45,643 bases of DNA from Saccoglossus kowalevskii (lineage: Eukaryota > Hemichordata > Enteropneusta > Harrimaniidae), in the NCBI RefSeq assembly GCF_000003605.2, contig NW_003109575.1, positions 86,708 to 132,350 of the forward strand. Reading direction: 5' to 3'. The position numbers and the translations under genes are program-made. Below the pieces are notes generated by a model. The model had not been told where the DNA came from. It did no database searches and worked only from the letters and a program-made list of their open reading frames with translations. Positions 22,060 through 34,143 of this stretch are shown here, one piece after another (the first letter of the stretch is position 1; the number at the start of each line of letters is the position of its first letter).

Positions 22060-25000
22060 AATACTCGCAACATGTGTTTGTCTCGATTTAACTCTGCGTT
22101 CGGATTTACGTGTCCTTGGATGCCATATTATGCGCACGCGTGACGATTTGATATATGATACCGTATATGTATTTCACAAATGTTAGTGCTATATTATAAA
22201 TGTATGCTCTTACCACAGAGGATGTACAGCTTATAAATTAACAATAATTTATTTGTACAAATCAATTCTTGTGTCGACAATTACATCCACAACGTTTTGA
22301 GTAGTAAGTTCTACTGTTCACTCAAAGAAACAACATCAACATACGGACACCGAATTTTGAAATTAAGTAGTGCAAATGTGAACAGACTGGCGTTATTGGT
22401 TTTCACACGTTATATCTGATTTTACGGAACATGCCATTAAAAAGGGTATTAGCAGTAATGGCTATAAGTCACATTAAGAATGCCCTTGACAGTAATTCCC
22501 ACCAAATACTCACCACGTGTTAAAATATTATCATTAACTTTAAGGAATGATGATTTTCTATTCATTCAATACATTATTTCTCTGAAAATAGAATTTCATT
22601 CATAAAAATGTAATAGTGTGCATTGTTTCCAATGTTTTTATTATGATTTCTTTCGAAATGACGTTCATTTACTCGTATGAAGTTTATCTAGTAAAACGTA
22701 TAGCCAAGTATTTGTTGATTACTTGAATGTGACCTTTTTAAAAATCTTTAAGAACGATTTTTAAGTACCACTTCGCCTAACTTCACTTTTAGTGAGAGTG
22801 TTGAACAACGTAAATATTCTATCAAATAATATTGGACACTTCATGCCCCTCCATCGATTTTATAACATGTTTGCTATTTAAAAAAAAAACCAGTCGTATG
22901 TATCATCAATGATTTTGTGTCGATTATATATCAATTTCACTGCCAGCCTCCTCAATAATAAACACAAATAATCACTAGTAATGTTGATGACGATGAAATT
23001 GACATATAATCGACGAATTGATACGAGCGCCTGTGATCGATCGGTTGCCAAGGGGATGAAGGGTTATCCGGGAGAAAGAGTGGGCGGACCGTTAACGTTA
23101 TTTCATGGACGCTCATTCAGAATAGCTGTGCCATTTGGATTCATTTAGGACCAATTCACAGATAACAGTCACACGTGTTAAGAGAGCTTCATATGTGTGT
23201 GGGATAACAGTGTAGTACATGTACTGCTTTCATGGTATGTGGTCACTATACTACATCTATAGTTTCCGACCACTGACGTATTCAATTGGTCGAGTGATAC
23301 TATGTCATCGTGAGCATATGAATTATATATATATGAAGCATTTTCGGATCCAAACAAATAATAAAATTACAACAATTGATAATTGCTACCCGCGTCTTTC
23401 CATGCCTACGCTATGGTTGCCGGAATTCTGTAAAACAAAGTACAAGTAGTGAGTAGACTACCCGTATAACTTGGCAGTCTGAAACAAGGTGATACTGTGT
23501 ACATGTCTCTTTAGATGGATACTCGTTTTGTAGTAAAAGTATTGAATCGTAAACTATAAGTGCACTTACAGAGACCACACTTACACAAAGACTTGCACGA
23601 ATCACAATGTCGATCAATTCTAAGGTTAGCGTATACAACAATATTGGCAACCTTCCAATTTATTCATGTATAAATGCCATGTCTAATCACAATAGCTGTT
23701 CACATTACACCTGTATTCGTAAAGGTTACCAGCTCCATGTACTGAGTACATGACCCATTGTTGGTTTGAACAGATGTGTATCATCTAGTATCGACCAAGT
23801 AGGACGGTCATCGGGAAAATAAATAAGGTTGCCCGCCTCAATGTGTTATTTGCTATTTGAATATTTTGATGGTAGCGTACTATCGTGCGTCATGTTTGCA
23901 CTATTAAGGAGGGTCGAAGCTGACACACTTCAACACTATTTGGGACTCACAAAGTGATGAAACTTTACACACAGTAAGAATGTGTAGCATTTAAAATACC
24001 AACACTTTACTAGTTAACAACGTATATACTCATTTTACTAATACATTTTCCAACTAAAAGTTCATTAACCCCGTTTTTTGATGCCAGGTGCGTTCTCAAA
24101 TTACTATCGGATGATAGAGGTTTATGGGGATATATTGCTATTGTGCATATTAATTCCTATCATGCTTTTATCAGATCAGTGTATAGATATTTGAATGTAT
24201 AGTGATATGCGATGAAGATCCCATTGGGACTTCCCATGCACAAGGACTTTACATGGATTCGTTATTGAACACCCCATATAGTTATATGTGGTGTTATTAG
24301 AAAGTATTTAGTCTTTTTTGTGAATATAAAAATGGCACATACATAACGACATGTTACGCAAATATACGACGACCGTGTGTACAGCTCAATCCAACATTGC
24401 AATAACTAAAATAGTGGTATCAGCTCTGTGGTGTCTTCACATTTGAAACTCATATATATATATAATATTATACATAATGTATAGAAAAGGTTAATCTTAT
24501 AGGAGGAGTGGTAAGTCCAAATCAGACAAATGATGACGTAGGCGTGACCACTTCGTTTCGTTTTGATGATTCCATGCAGAGGAGTTATAGTTCTTCCATT
24601 GCAAAGTTGTATATAGATGGCCAATACATTGGGTCTTTTTGGCAGTGTTTGGAATTAGGTTAATTTGTTGAGACAATGTTTCTAAAATCAAATCAACATT
24701 TATTGTAAATATTAGTCTGTTAGAAATAACCTCTACAAATCACCAACCAGTGTTATTCCTCCTTGAAAGTCGATAAAATGTGCTTTAATTTAAAGCTTAA
24801 CAACTAACTCTGTGTGAGGAAATAGTTCACGTCTTACGAACTTATATCAGGATATAACAGTGTGTGCTAAAAATGGTTTGATACTTTTTCCAGAGTTGTA
24901 CAGATTTTTGAATACATATTACAACCCAAAGGTTAACAAACATGCAAAATGTATTATAATTTGTTTACGAATTATAGTATGATAAACATCTGACACATGG

Positions 25001-26891
25001 ATTTCAGGGGCAAGCTTTTACTGAAGTGTCCTCGATGTCCAATTGCGTGATCATCGCTATCAAGATCATTCTATATAAAAATTAAATTACGCTATATATG
25101 CCTTGTTACGTACAGTGAGCTATATAATGACAAACACGAATGTGGATGGGAAAGTTCAAACCATTAATCCGACATATTATATATGGATATTAGTGAGACA
25201 TTATCCATGGCTTATCGGTCATTATGGTGGATCACAAAACAAGTCAGTATGACAAACGAAAGTACGCAAACATGCTGAATGAATAATATAATTCATCAAC
25301 TTTGAGTATGAAATACCAGTAAAGATAACAAATACATACATACAAATATATATAAATATAAGAGATGAAAACATGATAAATGTGGATGCTATGACAACAC
25401 TTTCTGTCAGCCGTATGATCCACACGTATGTTTAGTAATTACATTCTGTACAGAAAACCGTTGTTACGTTGTATAGTCACGTGATATTATCAGTGTAAGA
25501 TGCCACTTTCCAGTTTGTCATTGATGAAATATAAATCCCCGAAACACATTAACTATTCTTCTTCCATCATATTAATCCTATTAACCTCATACTCTCTTAT
25601 TATCTTCTATTCTTCGCCATATGAAATTACAAGCACGCAGATTTTCCCTGCAACCATGTACTTTCATTTCGGTGTTATTAAAATTACTTAGGGTAACTAG
25701 TAACTGATTAGTTCGCAATGACGGCAAGTCAAACGTCGTCGAATAATGGTCATGATCAACCCAATGTTTGTGACGTCAATACAACTTTGTCGGTGATATC
25801 AATAGTCTAATTAGTAGGGGCGTGGATCACTTCATGTTATGCAAATAACATACCATGTAGATACAATTACGGTATTCTTATCATGCACAATTGTATTTTT
25901 GTATCAGACGAGAAATATCCATTAGACGCGCATGCATTTGTTTCTTTAAGGTAAATTTCATATAAGACTAGTACTAGTGTATATTAATTCCTCAGTAGTA
26001 GTAACCAATGGTATGTATACGGTGATATTTTACAATGTAACCCTTGGGCTGATATCAGTTATATATTGTTTATGTCACACGCAAAGACATCGGCCTGTGT
26101 ATTAACATGTTTAAATGTTTTGTTTGATCCCATGTTATTATCTTCACCTCTATCATCCAAAAAGGTCTTCTCGTATGTATTTATCCAAGTGGTTCACGTC
26201 AATCAAAACATTGGTGAATGAAATTAAAGCAATTCAATTAGCATAATTTATAGATTACTCTGTATATACGCAGTAACTTCCTACTTGGTCTAGAAAATCT
26301 GATATTTCTAAAATGGCATGGTATGGATATTTCTGCATCTGGTAACATAAAGTTATTATATGTAATTGTATTCACACCTGAGTTATTAAAACGCGTATAG
26401 TATATATTTGGTGATGGGATGAATATCGACAACGTGTTTCATGGATAGTACGAACAGCCCAAGTACCATGTATGCATAATAGATTTGTTGATGGGTGGAT
26501 TTTATTTAATTATTATTATTCATGAAATAATTAAAAAACAAAATGGCTAGGTGTGTGATTTTTGGAGTGCACAACATTTGTGTTTGTGCACGGGGTGCGG
26601 GAATTGACAGAGATAAACTGAAGTATGAAACAAAATGATTACAGTAAATTCAACATGAAATGGGTAGGAACATTTATACAAGGAAGACTATAGGAAGAAT
26701 GTATTAGATATATTAGGCTTTCTCGTGGTCCAATCAATGTCTTCTTTTAAATATACAGCTGGCAAATAATTGAAAATTACAATATAAATACTAGTAGGGT
26801 TTTTAGGTTTTGGCCTAATGGCTTATCATCAAGCTCATCTTTCAAAAAGAGGTCACCAAAACCAAACTTCACAATTTGAGCTGATATCAGG
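22060..26891. other. Long AT-rich stretch without a supported gene
   Basis: Contains a 21-bp inverted repeat around a 54-base spacer at 22919-23014 and a full CRE at 25771-25778. Open frames up to 79 codons show no recognisable domain. Confidence 0.4.
22919..23014. repeat. 96-bp inverted repeat (possible minimal MITE or hairpin RNA)
   Basis: TCGATTATATATCAATTTCA (22920-22939) pairs with TGAAATTGACATATAATCGA (22994-23013) with one mismatch, and an extra G-C pair closes the ends. The 54-base loop is large for a microRNA precursor. Confidence 0.6.
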
Positions 26892-27522
26892 GGGTTCTCC
26901 ACACGTGTCGGGGGGGGGGGGGAATTTCGTCTCGTCTCTATATCGCGTCCTCTTGAGGTACGGGATCGGGAAAGTCACTTAAGCCTTACAGTCAAATAAG
27001 ACACACACAACGAAATACGTTTCAGCTCTCGTCTTAGTCGGTCATTTGTGCACTCTATGAGACACAGCGCCCTGGGGAAAAGTCCCCAAGACTATCGCAA
27101 GGCTGACCCAAGACTCTTTTAGACTGCGTCAAGGCTCGCCTCAAGTCTCTCCAGGACTGCGTCTGTTCTGCTGTACTCCCCAAGACCAACTCAAACTCTC
27201 TTTATTCATTTTCAAAACTCTAACCAATTACAAAACAGTAAAAAGACTCTAGGGCGTAACTTTCAATCATAAAGCCAATCACACTAAGTACTGAATACGT
27301 CATATCTTTTGATTAATCGTTCACTACATTAATAACTACGGATACCAACTGTCAGAAATCGTAGTCAGAATAGCGACGGTTATCTCGTAATTAGTTCCAA
27401 ATCACTTAGTCGAGTTCCGTCCAAAACTTCAAATAGGCCTAAACGATGACAGACATAACACAGCAATTCGCTAATAATCAGCTAATTAAGTCGGTCAACA
27501 GATGCGCGTAAACAAATTCATG
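26892..27522. repeat. Dispersed repeat family 1, copy B
   Basis: Second copy of the repeat at 3772, in the same orientation. It carries a G-run of about 13 near its start (26910-26922) and two short insertions relative to copy A, near 26975 and 27338. The flanking DNA of the two copies is unrelated, which shows these are insertions rather than a large segmental duplication. Confidence 0.85.
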
Positions 27523-30500
27523 ACACTGAACTGACTCTCTATCATCTCTCAAACAGCATAAAGAGCCCAAACAAAAAGATACAAATGGTTATGCATACAT
27601 CAACACCGTCTGTATTACATTGCTGTACTGATATCCACCTGGCTCATCACATGACTCATTTGTTAGCAACACACAATACGGAAATCAACATGCTTACACC
27701 TGCATAGATCAAATGATAGGACAATTCCACAGTGCATGCGATTAAGACGTGGCTCTTGCACAAATTGCCCCATGGTTAATCTTTATATTTGAGATCGTGA
27801 GATGAATGCATGCATACATAAAACGAGTTGTTCAAGAGATTTCAATCTGAATATTTCTCCCCTGCTGGTTCCCACTCCAAATGCAGATAGAACTGGTGAC
27901 AAATCTTGTTAAATATTCAAAGGGAGGCCAGTCTTACAACATAAATTGGAAGTGAGATGATGTTATCAATGCAGCTTTTCAAAGAACAAATGCTTATGAG
28001 CTTATGATGTTTGTAGTTTTGTTTTGTGAGACTTTGATGGCGTCATCCTCTTATCTGATATCAATAATGTCATCAAATTCTACCAGAATGCTTCTGAAAT
28101 ACTCGCAAAAAAGTTATGTTGTACACGTTGGTTAACACATCTTGTGACGTTTACTACCCTTATATTCCAAAGTTGTTTTTTGTAGGGTAGTACCATATTT
28201 AGAAGGCTTTTATGTCTTAAATGCAGGTGTGGAACTGCAGTACACATGCATTCAATATTTTGCATATTTTGTTGATTTATCTATGCGCCTGTTTAAATTA
28301 TTTATGATAGATTCAGATTTTAAAAACAAATCAAGTATTTGTTCTGCCGTGAAGCTTTTGTGAATATATTTGTTTCTATTCTCTCCTATTTCATAAGATG
28401 ATCATTGAGCAAATAACGTTTCTGAGTACCAAAGCTGTGTGTGTGTGGGGGGGGGGGTGCGTGTGTGTGTTTGTTTAATTTCTTCAGTCTTATCATTGGG
28501 CTTTGTATAGAAGTAGTCATATCATTTTTGCTTTGTTTGTTTGTTTGTTTTTGTAGAAATAATGAGGTAGTGGTTAAATTTAATAAATTTGTTACGCATG
28601 TGCCATAACTCTGATATAGACCACACTCTTTTACTGATTTGAACTGTTCTTATTTTAATACACTGTATATGTTATTTTGTTGTAGTTGTATTGAGTCTAA
28701 TTCCCCTATGCAATTTTTGTTTAATGATGATGGTTAGGCAGATCACAGATACGTTAAAACAAACACATCTATATTAGCATACTTTGAATGGGTTCATCAA
28801 ATCTCAGTTCTACATTGGAATGTTTTCAAGGGCAATTAAATGTCATTCAAAATGACTATAATAGCGTCAATAAAATCTAATACATCAACAGCTGTCACAG
28901 AATAGGGGTTCCACAGAAATTATGTCAGAAAGATGAGTTTGAGTTATTAGATAATAATGAAGATAATTAAATATATAATATTAAACCAATGCGCATTTAC
29001 ACGTACATAGGTTTGAATCAATTATTGTAGCCATCAAATAGAGCTTCAAAAATATATATCACTAAATATAATTTATTTGTCATTTTATTGTTTTGTTTTT
29101 TGTAGACTTCATTTTTTTCATTGTTGTCGGTCGTTGGTTTTGTGTTATTGAATGTGTAAATTTCCTTTCACTCGTGTTACACGATCAATGGTTTGGTGTG
29201 TTATTTCTACCATAGTAGCAAAAGTAACAATAAGCGACGACTTGAATATTCTATTTTTACGTGCGTCTGCCCGCCAAACAGGTGGTGATTTGAAATACTG
29301 AATTGCGCACTGTAAGTAAAAGCCCTTCAATAGCGACAGGAAAACTCCGAGTAATAGTTTAATGGCAATTGTGGCATTCTCCCTATTAAGTGAACATGTA
29401 ACTATGGTTATATGTTTGTTTTCAGGAAGCTAAGATAAAGATAAAGATGAATACGATAGTTTGCCTTTCGGGTTAATATTCCACCTTGGAACATGTTATT
29501 TTTTTCCTCAGATCAAATTAAAAATGGTTGACTGTTTGACATTTCGTGCCAATGTATGATGTTCCAAGGCTGTATTTCTAACATGTCTGAACTTCAATTG
29601 ACACATTTAGAAATTGCTTACTTCTGAAATTTCATGAAATTGTTAATTTTAGAAATCAGGTTTTGTATGTGCCGCCAAATACTGTAGATATAGTCCGTCA
29701 ACTCTTCAGACTAATTTTCATAGACGTAACTGTGACCTTATAGTCATAATTCCTATTTACAAAACAAACATTGTTAGTTCGTTTTGTGATGAATACATGG
29801 TTTAGATTTGTGTGTCGTTGACGTGAAGAAAAGTGTTGATGAAAGATGACATTTTCAATATTCAGAAATGTGTTTACGTAAAACGCAATATAACCTGTTG
29901 TGTATGGATCTCGGATAAACCAAATGTGTCCATAATTTAACATATTTTATCACTATACGAGTTTTCAATATACGGGGATTATTATTCCGTGAAAAAGAGT
30001 CTTGTAGAAACAGACAACGCCTGAACAATGTAATTGACTGAGAATGCCATCTTAACGTAAATGACGTATTAAACAACTATTTTTGTCAAGAACATGTTTT
30101 AAGTAAAACAGCTTAAATGAGCGTGAAACCCAGGTTTGCCATTGGTGATCAGCTTTTACTGCCTACATGTTATGTTTATTATGATGATATTATGAGTTAC
30201 TGAAAATCATATTTGTTTAGAATAAAATAAAGGTTTGGGCTTTTTGGATGTTTATGAAGTGAATACTATCTAACGAAATTCACACTACAGATTCAGAAAT
30301 ATACTATGTCTCATGATATTTGTATTTGCTTTCTTCATTAAGATCACTGATTTTTTGTGAAAAGGCAGTTTTTATTTTTGTTAAGTAATATTAGTAACGT
30401 GCAACATTTCAGATATTTCGGCGCAGGTAATACTTATATTATATTGAATTCTTCTAAGTAGTGGAGGTCAGAGCGGTTAAATATTTAGAGATGTTAATTT

Positions 30501-30874
30501 AAATAACGATATGTTATTGTTATTGCAAATTGTATTTTCATATGAATGTAAAGAGTGATGACATGTACAGACGCGGTGTATTCCACAAAGTATGCGTACA
30601 CTCGTTGAATGATCTTAATTATGCAGACTTTCTCATTTGCGAGGGGGGGGGATTTGGAGCTATTTTCACGTGTTCGATATACAATAGGACACTAAGATCT
30701 GTATACAATAAACGCGAATGTACGTAGATTCAGACAACTACATAAAAAGTAAAGTTATATATCAAATATATCAAATGAACTTAGGTTATATAACCAGTTA
30801 ATTGATATGAAAACAATATTATGGTATTTTTGTTACTACCTAAATAAATCGTGCGCCCTCTATTCAATACAATG
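27523..30874. other. Non-coding stretch
   Basis: No gene could be supported. A GT/G microsatellite lies at 28435-28473. The 28080-28265 region has a weak RWLTH-like match to hAT transposases in one frame, too little to call. Confidence 0.35.
28435..28473. repeat. GT microsatellite interrupted by a G run
   Basis: (GT)n, then about 12 G, then CGTGTGTGTGT. Confidence 0.95.
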
Positions 30875-31257
30875 AACGATTCTCTTTACACTGCAAAATT
30901 TCGCGTTATGCATGAAATCGATCAAATACAAGACAAACAAAGTCACAGTGGCGTAAAAATAACGCTATTTGACAAACGCGAAAGTATTTTTTATGTATTT
31001 CCATGCTTAGTTATGAGCTATACACACATGATAATGGTCATTTTTATTGAAGTATGGGTATGTATGGGTAAGTATTGGGTATGCACTGGGTATGCACTGG
31101 GTATGTATGGGTATGTATTGGGTGTGTATGGGTATGTTGGGTATCTCAACGCCATATTCCCTTCTAGAAGATCGACATTTAAACATTGAACTATAAACAA
31201 ATTCGTTCCTCGCCTTTCACGCAATACGTAATTGTTCGCAGTGGACGGAAAATTAGC
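30875..31257. mobile_element. Inverted-repeat MITE, copy 2 (diverged)
   Basis: Shares with 14521-14870 the left arm (ACTGC...GAAATCGA), the interior (GACAAACAAAG..., TTTGACAAACGCG, GTATTTC...GAGCTATACA) and the right arm (TTCACGCAATACG...GCAGTGGACGG). Identity is roughly 70%. It differs by an internal G-rich minisatellite absent from copy 1. It ends about 700 bp before the first receptor. Confidence 0.55.
31055..31141 (+). repeat. G-rich 9-11-bp minisatellite (GGGTATGTAT)n
   Basis: Nine GGG tracts are spaced by 6-8 bases. The + strand could form G-quadruplexes. The 112-codon frame across it is repeat-derived. Confidence 0.9.
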
Positions 31258-31690
31258 TAACTGTCGTGACTCGGACATTTTTCTGGAATACATTATTTCA
31301 TTTATATCTGTAAAAAGAAGATTGTGTGGACCTGGTATGCCATTTTCACTACATATGAATACAGGTACTTTATGAAAATATATACAGCCGAACTCACGAC
31401 TAAAGCAAAGCGCTTCGCCAGTATAAGCACACCCTCACTACGCCACACTGAAGATCGCAAAAGACAGCACGAAATATTGTGTAATAAACGCTAACACACA
31501 GTGGCTCGAAGTTACACATATACTAGCAGTACGTTTTAAACTATGGGCATTCTTGCATTAGCATTCTGACTATACCTATAATATTTCATTATATGCAATC
31601 GATGCAAATACATACGTGCCAATCATTTTTATCATGACAAGGGTTGAGTAACGATATACATGATGATGATGATAGTCGCCAATATTAATG

Positions 31691-31705
31691 TTCTTTCTAC
31701 CGCAG
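31691..31705 (+). promoter_or_regulatory. Candidate 3' splice acceptor ahead of receptor 1
   Basis: TTCTTTCTACCGCAG ends at 31705 with AATATTAAT, a possible branch site, just before it. If used, a 5' UTR exon would be spliced to the single coding exon. A weaker acceptor, CATCCCAG, ends at 31941. Confidence 0.3.
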
Positions 31706-31974
31706 GCCAGAAAATTAATTTGGTACTCAAAAAATGGAATATTCCTCTGGTATTATTTCTCTACGACGACCGTGGCCTTTATGGTTTAACAATTAATCCC
31801 GCGTGATTCTATTATACTGAGATATCTGATGTCATAAAGGTGCCTGGCAACATTCTCTTAAATAATTCAGTAGGCGGATTATTCATTTATTCACGGGTAA
31901 GATACCGTAGTATTATATATCTCGTTCATTCGACATCCCAGGAAATTAGCTTAGTTCAAATAGCTTTATGTACA

Positions 31975-33033
31975 ATGTCGGAATACTATATCTTTGAATC
32001 GAACTGGTCATGGTATAATGATTCAACGTATTACTGGGACATATCTGATCATGGATGTCGTCTAGTTGACAGGATGATTGAAGACATTATCAGCGTTATA
32101 TTATGCTGTTGTGGTATTCCTGGGAACATAGCTGTGATATTTGTGGTGTTACGTGTTCCATCAATGCGAAGTGGGACAAACGTTCTGTTGGTCAATCTAG
32201 CAATTGGTGATCTTCTTTGCCTTGTTCCCAACACTGTGTTTTATCTCTGGCGTATCGTGGATCATACCATAGAGGCAGAAGTTACAGGCTTCATTATAGT
32301 TCTGATATCAATCATTGGTATATACGTGTCTTTAAATACATTGCTAATGGTTAGTATAGATCGATACTTGGCTGTCTGCAAGATTTTACTACATAAGGCT
32401 AAGTCTGTAAAACGAAGACGCAACATAGTTATATCACTAACTTCGATTTGGACGTTAGCGTTACTGTTGACATTTCCGCATTTGAACTACGTTACAGGCG
32501 TTTTTGGAATAGACATGCATATGGTGTCGACGTATTCGTATGTTATAGATTTCTTGTTAGTCTGTATAGTCATGTGTGTTCTTTACTCGAGGATTATATT
32601 CAGTCTCAAAAAGACAAGACGACTGGGAAGTATGTGGGCTAGAGCGTCTGCTAAGAGAGAAAATCGCGTTGTTAGACTTTGCCTCGTTACAGCAGCAGTG
32701 TCTATTCTATGTATGTTACCGTGGCTAATGACAGGTATTTTACAACTGTTGGTGCTGTACTATAAACTTATGCCGTTTCCAGAGTGGATGTACTGCTTAG
32801 GAACTGTCAGTAATTATTTTGTTCAGACCAATTCTTGCATTAACCCTTACATCTACAATGTGTTGAGTAGTAAGTACCGCCGTGCATTTAAAGATGTCTT
32901 CCGTATGAACAGGAGTAAAAGAAATCGGCGCAGAAGACAAATGGCTGTAAAGTTTGACATAGGACATACTATCTCAACTTCTAATTCCCGCCCTTTGGGC
33001 AGAATTTCTGTGTCGACAGCCAAAGTAATGTAA
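31975..33033 (+). CDS. Class A (rhodopsin-like) GPCR, peptide-receptor type, paralogue 1
   Basis: A 352-residue seven-helix plasma-membrane receptor in one coding exon. Start: ATG at 31975 has A at -3 and is the first in-frame ATG after a stop at 31804; the longer frame from 31840 begins with GTG and is not used. The N-terminus has two sequons (N10, N15) and Cys28. Landmarks are G50-N51 (TM1), D79 (2.50), D129-R130-Y131, W159 (4.50), Y204 (5.58), P249 (6.50) and N290-P-Y-I-Y294, then helix 8 SSKYRRAF and a very basic tail (RNRRRRQ). Unusual: Gly105 replaces the TM3 cysteine 3.25, the second extracellular loop has no Cys, 5.50 is Val, 6.44 is Ser, and 6.48 is Met in CMLP. The NSCINPYIYN-LSSKYRRAF end resembles peptide receptors (TRHR-like and related), but the ligand is unknown. 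A paralogue lies at 41937. A 9-codon upstream ORF (31968-31997) overlaps the start. Confidence 0.95.
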   Translation: MSEYYIFESNWSWYNDSTYYWDISDHGCRLVDRMIEDIISVILCCCGIPGNIAVIFVVLRVPSMRSGTNVLLVNLAIGDLLCLVPNTVFYLWRIVDHTIEAEVTGFIIVLISIIGIYVSLNTLLMVSIDRYLAVCKILLHKAKSVKRRRNIVISLTSIWTLALLLTFPHLNYVTGVFGIDMHMVSTYSYVIDFLLVCIVMCVLYSRIIFSLKKTRRLGSMWARASAKRENRVVRLCLVTAAVSILCMLPWLMTGILQLLVLYYKLMPFPEWMYCLGTVSNYFVQTNSCINPYIYNVLSSKYRRAFKDVFRMNRSKRNRRRRQMAVKFDIGHTISTSNSRPLGRISVSTAKVM

Positions 33034-33692
33034 AGTTAAAAGATCGCAATCAAGTGTACATAATGCAGTCAACACTGTTCAAACTTACTTTTTGGTGTGT
33101 ATATCCTGAAGGCGAATTACCATATCGCTGTGTGTTTATTGTTGATGTGTTTTACGTTTTCTACTGCGACTGTTTTCAATCGAATTGCTGCCTTGTGTTT
33201 TTAAATTACACTTAAAGCTACAACTGTAGTGAGTGTGGTCATTAATGTATTTTCCGAAACCCACTCACTGTTAATTACATTGCTTTTCCCATGTTCATTT
33301 CCGAACAAAATTACCACGAACATTATGGTTAATTTTATTAAAATTCCTTTCTATGCTCCTGGTTATCCCGGGTTTATCAATATAATGTGTATAACAGTGA
33401 TGCTTTGTGGCAATAACATGAACCTTTTGTACAATATTTGTGTATTCGTGCAATAATTTTGAGATGTTAGAAAGTGTTCAAGACATTTTTGTTTACGCCT
33501 ATCATTGTGCATATGTATTGCGAACATTTGACCTCTCCATTTGTTATTGATTGTTAATATGATTATTCGTCGTTTTGTTTTCGAGAAGTGTCCATCTCCT
33601 ATGTGTGTGGTATGTCTTCTTCGTGGACATGTGATACTAGCATACCTTTGGGCTGACCGGAAATTGATAAAAAAAACAATTATTCAAATAAA
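33034..33692 (+). other. Probable 3' UTR of receptor 1
   Basis: AT-rich sequence after the stop, up to the first canonical AATAAA at 33687-33692, giving a ~660-base UTR. The 75-codon frame inside (33229-33456) shows no domain. Confidence 0.45.
33687..33692 (+). terminator. Poly(A) signal candidate for receptor 1
   Basis: AATAAA, the first canonical hexamer downstream of the receptor stop codon. Confidence 0.45.
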
Positions 33693-33951
33693 CATTCCAA
33701 ATGCAATTACTTGGCCAAAATACCTCATATATTATCAATCGCCTTGAATTTCTATAGCACGCCCTAATTACATACACACATCCGGGTACCTTCATATCAT
33801 ATTTTAGGTTTCAATTAAATGGTGACGTAATAATTAGATCATCGTTGTTGAATCGTTTTCTGTCCGCAATTCAATATTTTTATAAGCCAATGTATATACC
33901 ATGGTGCCATGAATACAGGGGAAATCAAGTCATGTAAAAGTCCATAAATGT

Positions 33952-34143
33952 ATGGCGTTTGTGTCATTCGAGTCTGCGTCTGACGCTGTTCTTCTCCCAA
34001 ACTTAAATAACACTGACAAGTCAACTCAGTCTGTACAATTGTCAGAGTTCAACATATCGTTGATTATGAGTAATCATTCCGCTATTCAAGATATTTACGC
34101 AGAACATTACATGGACACAAAGTGTTACGGAACATATAAATAG
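33952..34143 (+). CDS. Hypothetical 63-aa polar ORF with three N-glycosylation sequons
   Basis: ATG at 33952 (G at +4) opens 63 codons that, unlike most chance frames here, are polar. Three sequons (N19-N-T, N34-I-S, N41-H-S) are followed by a lone Cys58 near the end. This resembles the extracellular N-terminus of a small peptide GPCR; both neighbouring receptors have sequons and one Cys before TM1. A stop follows Cys58 by five residues and no TM1 is seen after it. It may be a relic, a separate exon or chance. Confidence 0.2.
   Translation: MAFVSFESASDAVLLPNLNNTDKSTQSVQLSEFNISLIMSNHSAIQDIYAEHYMDTKCYGTYK

Noticed and set aside
28080-28265. CTRWLTH-like motif suggesting a hAT transposase relic
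   Set aside because: A single short motif in one frame without neighbouring conserved blocks.
31840-31974. Extension of receptor 1 to a start at 31840
   Set aside because: The 31840 codon is GTG and no in-frame ATG occurs between the stop at 31804 and 31975. The extra 45 residues are not matched in paralogue 2.
32049-32234. Antisense frames under the receptor genes (also 41981-42166)
   Set aside because: Shadow frames opposite conserved TM1-TM2 coding sequence.
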